64,000 nucleotides of DNA from Hydractinia symbiolongicarpus. Taxonomy: Eukaryota; Cnidaria; Hydrozoa; Anthoathecata; Hydractiniidae. Below the pieces are notes generated by a model. It saw nothing but the letters and a program-made list of their open reading frames with translations. It ran no database searches and was not told the origin of the DNA. Shown here piece by piece: positions 58,444 through 64,000 of the stretch; positions within the stretch are counted from its first letter, which is position 1, and each line of letters starts with the position of its first letter. The position numbers were made by a program, and so were the translations under genes. Location of the stretch: contig NC_079878.1 of NCBI RefSeq assembly GCF_029227915.1, forward strand, positions 35,615,501 through 35,679,500, in the 5' to 3' direction.

Positions 58444-60304
58444 GCATGTCATATTAAGAAGAATGTTACTTCTTATAGACCAATTGTGTCATTTATCTCA
58501 TTTATAAAGTCAAAGTCCAAAATCAGTTCAATTAAGTCTCACAGTCAATGGTTTCACTGGTAAAAGCGATGCAACCTAGTAATATCAGAAACCTATCGCT
58601 AAATACATGTTGGTACACATATGTGACGCAACCGTTGAAACTCAAACGGACTGATGCCGTTAGAAAGTTAATGAAATGTAGTTTTGAAAACTGTCTCTAT
58701 TTTCTCAGCGCGCTAACGGCAAAGATTGGTCCCACAGTAACAAATGACTTATTTATCTAAATTTTTAAATGAAACGCTACCACAGCGCCCAGTGTAATCG
58801 CTGAGATACAGCAATCATGTCAAATTAAGAAGAATGTTATTTTTTAGAGTCCAATTGTGTCATTTATCTCATTTATAAAGTCAAAGTCCAAAATCAGTTC
58901 AATTAAGTCTCACAGTCAATCGTTTCACTGTTAAAAGTGGTGCAAGCTAGTAATGTCAGAAACATATCGCTGAATACATATTGGAACGAATATAAGACGC
59001 AAGCGTTGTACCTGAAACGAACTCATACCGTTAGAAAGTCAATCAAATGTAGTTTTGGAAACTGTCTCTATTTTCTCAGCGCGCGCTAACAGCTAGTATT
59101 GGTCCCACAGTAACAAATGATTAATTTATCTAAATTTTCAAAGGAAACTCTACCACTGCGCCCAGTGTAATCGCTGAGATACAGCAATCATGTTAAATTA
59201 AGAAGAATGTTATTTTTTAGAGTCCAATTGTGTCATTTATCTCATTTATAAAGTCAAAGTCCAAAATCAGTTCAATTAAGTCTCACAGTCAATCGTTTCA
59301 CTGTTAAAAGCGATGCAAGCTAGTAATGTCAGAAACATATCGCTGAATACATATTGGTACGAATTTGTGAGTCAACCGTTGTTACTCAAACGGACTGATG
59401 CCGTTAGAAAGTCCATGAAATGTAGTTTTGAAAACTGTCTCTATTTTCTCAGCGCGCTAACGGCAAAGATTGGTCCCACAGTAACAAATGACTTATTTAT
59501 CTAAATTTTTAAATGAAACGCTACCACAGCGCCCAGTGTAATCGCTGAGATACAGCAATCATGTCAAATTAAGAAGAATGTTATTTTTTAGAGTCCAATT
59601 GTGTCATTTATCTCATTTATAAAGTCAAAGTCCAAAATCAGTTCAATTAAGTCTCACAGTCAATCGTTTCACTCTTAAAAGTGGTGCAAGCTAGTAATGT
59701 CAGAAACATATCGCTGAATACATATTGGTACGAATGTAAGACGCAAGCGTTGTACCTGAAACGAACTCATACCGTTAGAAAGTCAATGAAATGTAGTTTT
59801 GGAAACTGTCTCTATTTTCTCAGCGCGCGCTAACAGCTAGTATTGTTCCCACAGTAACAAATGGCTTATTTATCTAAATTTTTAAAGGAAACTCTACCAC
59901 TGCGCCCAGTGTAATCGCTGAGATACAGCAATCATGTTAAATTAAGAAGATTGTTATTTTTTAGAGTCCAATTGTGTCATTTATCTCATTTATAAAGTCA
60001 AAGTCCAAAATCAGTTCAATTAAGTCTCACAGTCAATCGTTTCACTGTTAAAAGCGATGCAAGCTAGTAATGTCAGAAACATATCGCTGAATACATATTG
60101 GTACGAATTTGTGAGTCAACCGTTGTTACTCAAACGGACTGATGCCGTTAGAAAGTCCATGAAATGTAGTTTTTAAATCTGTCTCAATTTCTTCAGCGCG
60201 CGCTAACTGCTAGGATTGGTCCCACAGTACAAATTGACTTAATTATCTAAATTTTTAAACAAAGCGCTGCCACAGCGCCCTGTGCAACTGCTGAGTTCCA
60301 GTAA
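58444..60304 (+). repeat. Mixed B, C and C/H monomers
   Basis: Units at 58444 (B, 371 bp), 58815 (C), 59188 (C left, H middle, B end, 371 bp), 59559 (C) and 59932 (C/H). The two 371-bp units share a GC loss in the palindrome (cagcgcgctaac). The three-way mosaic at 59188 shows that exchange tracts can be as short as about 80 bp. No gene is present. Confidence 0.86.
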
Positions 60305-63300
60305 TCAAGTCAAATTAAGAAGAATGTTATTTTTGGAGTCCAATTGTGTCATTTATCCCATTTATAAAGACATTGTGCAAAATCAGTTCAATTAAGTCCC
60401 ACAGTCAATCGTTTCACTGTTAAAAGCGGTGCAAGCTAGTAATGTCAGAAAAATATCGCTAAATACATGTTGGTACGAATATGTGACGCCACCGTTGTAG
60501 CTTAAACGGACTGTCACCGTTAGAAATTCAATGAAATGTAGTTTATGTAACTGTGTCTTTTTCCCCAGCGCGCGCTGACGGCTAGGATTGGTCCCACAGA
60601 AAAAAATGACTTATTTATCTAAACTTTTAAATGAAGCGCTACCACAGCGCCCAGTGTAATCGCTGAATTCCAGCAATCAAGTCAAGTTAAGAATAAAGTT
60701 ATTTCTTGGAGTACACTTGCCACATTTGTTACAATCACAAGTCAAAGTCCTAAATCAGTTCAATTAAGTCTCACAGTCAAAATCTTCACTGTTAAAAGCG
60801 ATGCAAGCTAGTAATGTCAGAAAAATGTCGCTAAATACATGTTGGTACGAATATGAGACGCAAGCGTTGTACCTGAAACGGACTGATACCGTTAGAAAGT
60901 TAATGAAATGTAGTTTTGGAAACTGTCTCTATTTTCTCAGCGCGCGCTAACGGCAAAGAATGGTCCCACAGTAACAAATGACTTATTTATCTAAATTTTT
61001 AAATGAAACGCTACCACAGCGCCCAGTGTAATCGCTGAGATACAGCAATCATGTCAAATTAAGAAGAATGTTATTTTTTAGAGTCCAATTGTGTCATTTA
61101 TCTCATTTATAAAGTCAAAGTCCAAAATCAGTTCAATTAAGTCTCACAGTCAATCGTTTCACTGTTAAAATCGATGCAAGCTAGTAATGTCAGAAAAATA
61201 TCGCTAAATACATGTTGGTACGAATATGAGACGCAAGCGTTGTACCAGAAACGAACTGATACCGTTAGAAAGTCAATGAAATGTAGTTTTGGAAACTGTC
61301 TCTATTTTTTCAGCGCGCGCTAACAGTTAGTATTGGTCCCACAGTAACCAATGACTTATTTATCTAAATTTTTGAAGGAAACCCTACCACTGCGCCCAGT
61401 GTAATCGCTGAGATACAGCAATCATGTCAAATTAAGAAGAATGTTATTTTTTAGAGTCCAATTGTGTCATTTATCTCATTTATATAGTCAAAGTCCAAAA
61501 TCAGTTAAATTAAGTCTCACAGTCAATCGTTTCACTGTTAAAAGCGATGCAAGCTAGTAATGTCAGAAAAATATTGCTAAATACATGTTGGTACGAATAT
61601 GAGACGCAAGCGTTGTACCTGAAACGGACTAATGCCGTTAGAAAGTTAATGAAATGTGTTTTTGGAAACTGTCTCTATTTTCTCAGCACGCGCTAACGGC
61701 TAGGATTGGTCCAACAGTACAAATTGACTCATTTATCTAAATCTTCAAATGAAACGCTGCCACAGCACCCAGTGTAATCGCTGAGATACAGCAAGCATGT
61801 CATATTAAGAAGAATGTTACTACTTATAGACCAATTGTGTCATTTATCTCATTTATAAAGTCAAAGTCCAAAATCCGTTCAATTAAGTCTCACAGTCAAT
61901 GGTTTCACTGGTAAAAGCGATGCAACCTAGTAATATCAGAAACATATTGCTAAATACATGTTGGTACGAATATGAGACGCAACCGTTGAAACTCAAACGG
62001 ACTGATGCCGTTAGAAAGTCAATGAAATGTAGTTTTGAAAACTGTCTCTATTTTCTCAACGCGCGCTAACGGCAAAGATTGGTCCCACAGTAACAAATGA
62101 TTTATTTATCTAAATTTTTAAATGAAACGCTACCACAGCGCCCAGTGTAATCGCTGAGATACAGCAATCATGTCAAATTAAGCAGAATGTTATTTTTTAG
62201 AGTCCAATTGTGTCATTTATCTCATTTATAAAGTCAAAGTCCAAAATCAGTTCAATCAAGTCTCACAGTCAATCGTTTCACTGTTAAAAGTGGTGCAAGC
62301 TAGTAATGTCAGAAACATATCGCTGAATACATATTGGTAGGAAATTGTGAGTCAACCGTTGTTACTCAAACCGACTGATGCCGTTAGAAAGTCCATGAAA
62401 TGTAGTTTTTAAATCTGTCTCATTTTCTTCAGCGCGCGCTAACTGCTAGGATTGGTCCCACAGTACAAAATGACTTATTTATCTAAACTTTTAAATAAAG
62501 CGCTACCACAGCGCCCAGTGTAATCGCTGAGTTCCAGCAATCAAGTCAAGTTAAGAATAAAGATATTTCTTGGAGTACACTTGCCACATTTGTTACATTC
62601 ACAAGGTCAAAGTCCAAAATCAGTTCAATTAAGTCTCACAGTCAATCATTTCACTGTTAAAAGCGATGCAAGCTAGTAATGTCAGAAAAATATCGGTAAA
62701 TACATGTTGGTACGAATATGAGACGCAAGCGTTGTACCTGAAACGGACTGATGCCGTTAGAAAGTCAATGAAATGTAGTTTTGAAAACTGTCTCTATTTT
62801 CTCAGCGCGCGCTAACGGCAAAGATTGGTCCCACAGTAACAAATGATTTATTTATCTAAATTTTTAAATGAAACGCTACCACAGCGCCCAGTGTAATCGC
62901 TGAGATACAGCAATCATGTCAAATTAAGAAGAATGTTATTTTTTAGAGTCCAATTGTGTCATTTATCTCATTTATAAAGTCAAAGTCCAAAATCAGTTCA
63001 ATCAAGTCTCACAGTCAATCGTTTCACTGTTAAAAGTGGTGCAAGCTAGTAATGTCAGAAACATATCGCTGAATACATATTGGTAGGAATTTGTGAGTCA
63101 ACTGTTGTTACTCAAACGGACTGATGCCGTTAGAAAGTCCATGAAATGTAGTTTTTAAATCTGTCTCAATTTCTTCAGCGCGCGCTAACTGCTAGGATTG
63201 GTCCCACAGTACAAAATGACTTATTTATCTAAACTTTTAAATAAAGCGCTACCACAGCGTCCAGTGTAATCGCTGAGTTCCAGCAATCAAGTCAAGTTAA

Positions 63301-64000
63301 GAATAAAGTTATTTCTTGGAGTACACTTGCCACATTTGTTACATTCACAAGGTCAAAGTCCTAAATCAGTTCAATTAAGTCTCACAGTCAATCATTTCAC
63401 TGTTAAAAGCGATGCAAGCTAGTAATGTCAGAAAAATATCGGTAAATACATGTTGGTACGAATATGAGACGCAAGCGTTGTACCTGAAACGGACTGATTC
63501 CTTTAGAAAGTCAATGAAATGTAGTTTTGGAAACTGTCTCTATTTTCTCAGCGCGCGCTAACGGCTAGGATTGGTCACACAGTAACAAATGACTTATTTA
63601 TCTAAATTTTTAAATGAAACGCTACCACAGCGTCCAGTGTAATCGCTGAGATACAGCAATCACGTCAAATTAAGAAGAATGTTATTTTCTAGAGTCCAAT
63701 TGTGTCATTTATCTCATTTATAAAGTCAAAGTCCAAAATCAGTTTATATAAGTCTCACAGTCAATCGTTTCACTGTTAAAAGCGATGCAAGCTAGTAATG
63801 TCAGAAAAATATCGGTAAATACATGTTGGTACGAATATGAGACGCAAGCGTTGTACCTGAAACGGACTGATTCCTTTAGAAAGTCAATGAAATGTAGTTT
63901 TGGAAACTGTCTCTATTTTCTCAGCGCGAGCTAATGGCTAGGATTGGTCACACAGTAACAAATGACTTATTTATCTAAATTTTTAAATGAAACGCTACCA
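60305..64000 (+). repeat. Terminal mixed block, ends inside a monomer
   Basis: Units at 60305 (E), 60677 (F/A), 61049 (A/C), 61422 (A), 61795 (B with an A-like middle), 62168 (C/H), 62541 (F/B), 62914 (C/H), 63287 (F/A) and 63660 (tttatataag left, F/A-type right, cut by the window edge). The order C/H, F/B, C/H, F/A at 62168-63659 is the same as at 22914-24405, but the 230-bp unit that follows there is absent here. Confidence 0.86.

Larger units (their letters stand above)
1..64000 (+). repeat. Satellite DNA array, ~373-bp monomer, 175 head-to-tail units
   Basis: The same ~373-bp sequence recurs without interruption over the whole window, always in the same orientation. Each unit starts at TCATGTC, GCATGTC or TCAAGTC directly after CAGCAA (bases 1, 374, 747, 1119, 1492, 1865 and so on to 63660). 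Most units are 371-373 bp. Exceptions are eight truncated units (141 or 230 bp), units with internal duplications (403 and 422 bp) and small deletions (363 and 367 bp). There is no non-satellite sequence beyond a few bases at rearrangement junctions. Long satellite arrays with higher-order structure are typical of centromeric, pericentromeric or other heterochromatin in eukaryotes; that location is inferred. The family is not recognised, and no coding function is supported. Confidence 0.98.

Noticed and set aside
1-64000. CRISPR array
   Set aside because: The regular spacing is that of full-length 373-bp tandem repeats; there are no short direct repeats separated by unique spacers and no cas genes.
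1-64000. rRNA, tRNA, snRNA or histone gene repeats
   Set aside because: No conserved RNA gene core, promoter boxes or histone reading frames are seen in the monomer on either strand; tandem arrangement alone is not evidence for a gene family.
1-64000. Assignment to a named satellite family or species
   Set aside because: Length and base composition fit satellites from many insects, other animals and plants, and I do not recognise the sequence. A search of the monomer consensus against a repeat database and raw reads would decide.

Overview
The whole 64 kb window is one uninterrupted tandem array of a eukaryotic satellite DNA. The basic monomer is about 373 bp (usually 371-373), AT-rich, and always in the same head-to-tail orientation. 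Taking the monomer start as the TCATGTC/GCATGTC/TCAAGTC block just after CAGCAA, I can place 175 consecutive units from base 1 to base 64000; the last is cut by the window edge. I see no protein-coding gene, RNA gene, transposon, telomere repeat or microsatellite. The layout is typical of (peri)centromeric or other heterochromatic satellite in a multicellular eukaryote. I do not recognise the family and cannot name the organism.

Monomers fall into recurring classes. A: gaatatgagacgcaagcg, agcacgcgct, ggtccaacag. B: GCATG start, tacacatatgtgacg, acggcaaagattgg. C: gtggtgcaagc, catattgg, ggaaactctaccactgcg. D: tcttggagtcc, gcgttgcaacc, caaagcgctgcc. E: gtagcttaaaagcactg, tgtgtctttttcccc. F (left half only): gaataaagttatttcttgg, acacttgcc. 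H (right half only): aatttgtgagtcaacc, tttttaaatctgtctcaa. I: gacgcaggcg, agcgagcgct, ccaatgaccttttta. Many monomers are mosaics, with the left half of one class joined to the right half of another, the switch usually lying near the conserved gctagtaatgtcagaaa segment.

Layout. 1-5965: a 10-monomer higher-order repeat (HOR) and a second, partial copy. 5966-10840: mixed block rich in E and F. 10841-17552: a D-B-C trimer, a third, circularly permuted copy of the 10-mer, then five more monomers. 17926-21191: two copies of a 1633-bp HOR carrying a truncated monomer that ends in a 22-bp perfect fold-back. 21565-37485: a 2841-bp HOR (seven full monomers plus one 230-bp deleted monomer), in six copies of which one is shortened, one expanded by 1119 bp and one partial. 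37486-40194: I-rich block ending in two copies of a 795-bp dimer with an internal 49-bp duplication. 40195-54714: an 11-monomer HOR in three versions (14-mer, 11-mer, 11-mer) with an extra trimer. 54715-58443: trimer repeats. 58444-64000: mixed monomers, including a distant copy of part of the 22.9-24.4 kb arrangement.

Nothing here works as a set of genes. The interest lies in array evolution: nested HORs, repeated three-monomer duplication steps, one crossover that can be mapped to about 26 bp, a fold-back breakpoint and deleted monomers copied along with their HORs, and short sequence elements (a GC palindrome, a terminal dyad, a conserved 15-bp box) that could be structural or protein-binding sites.
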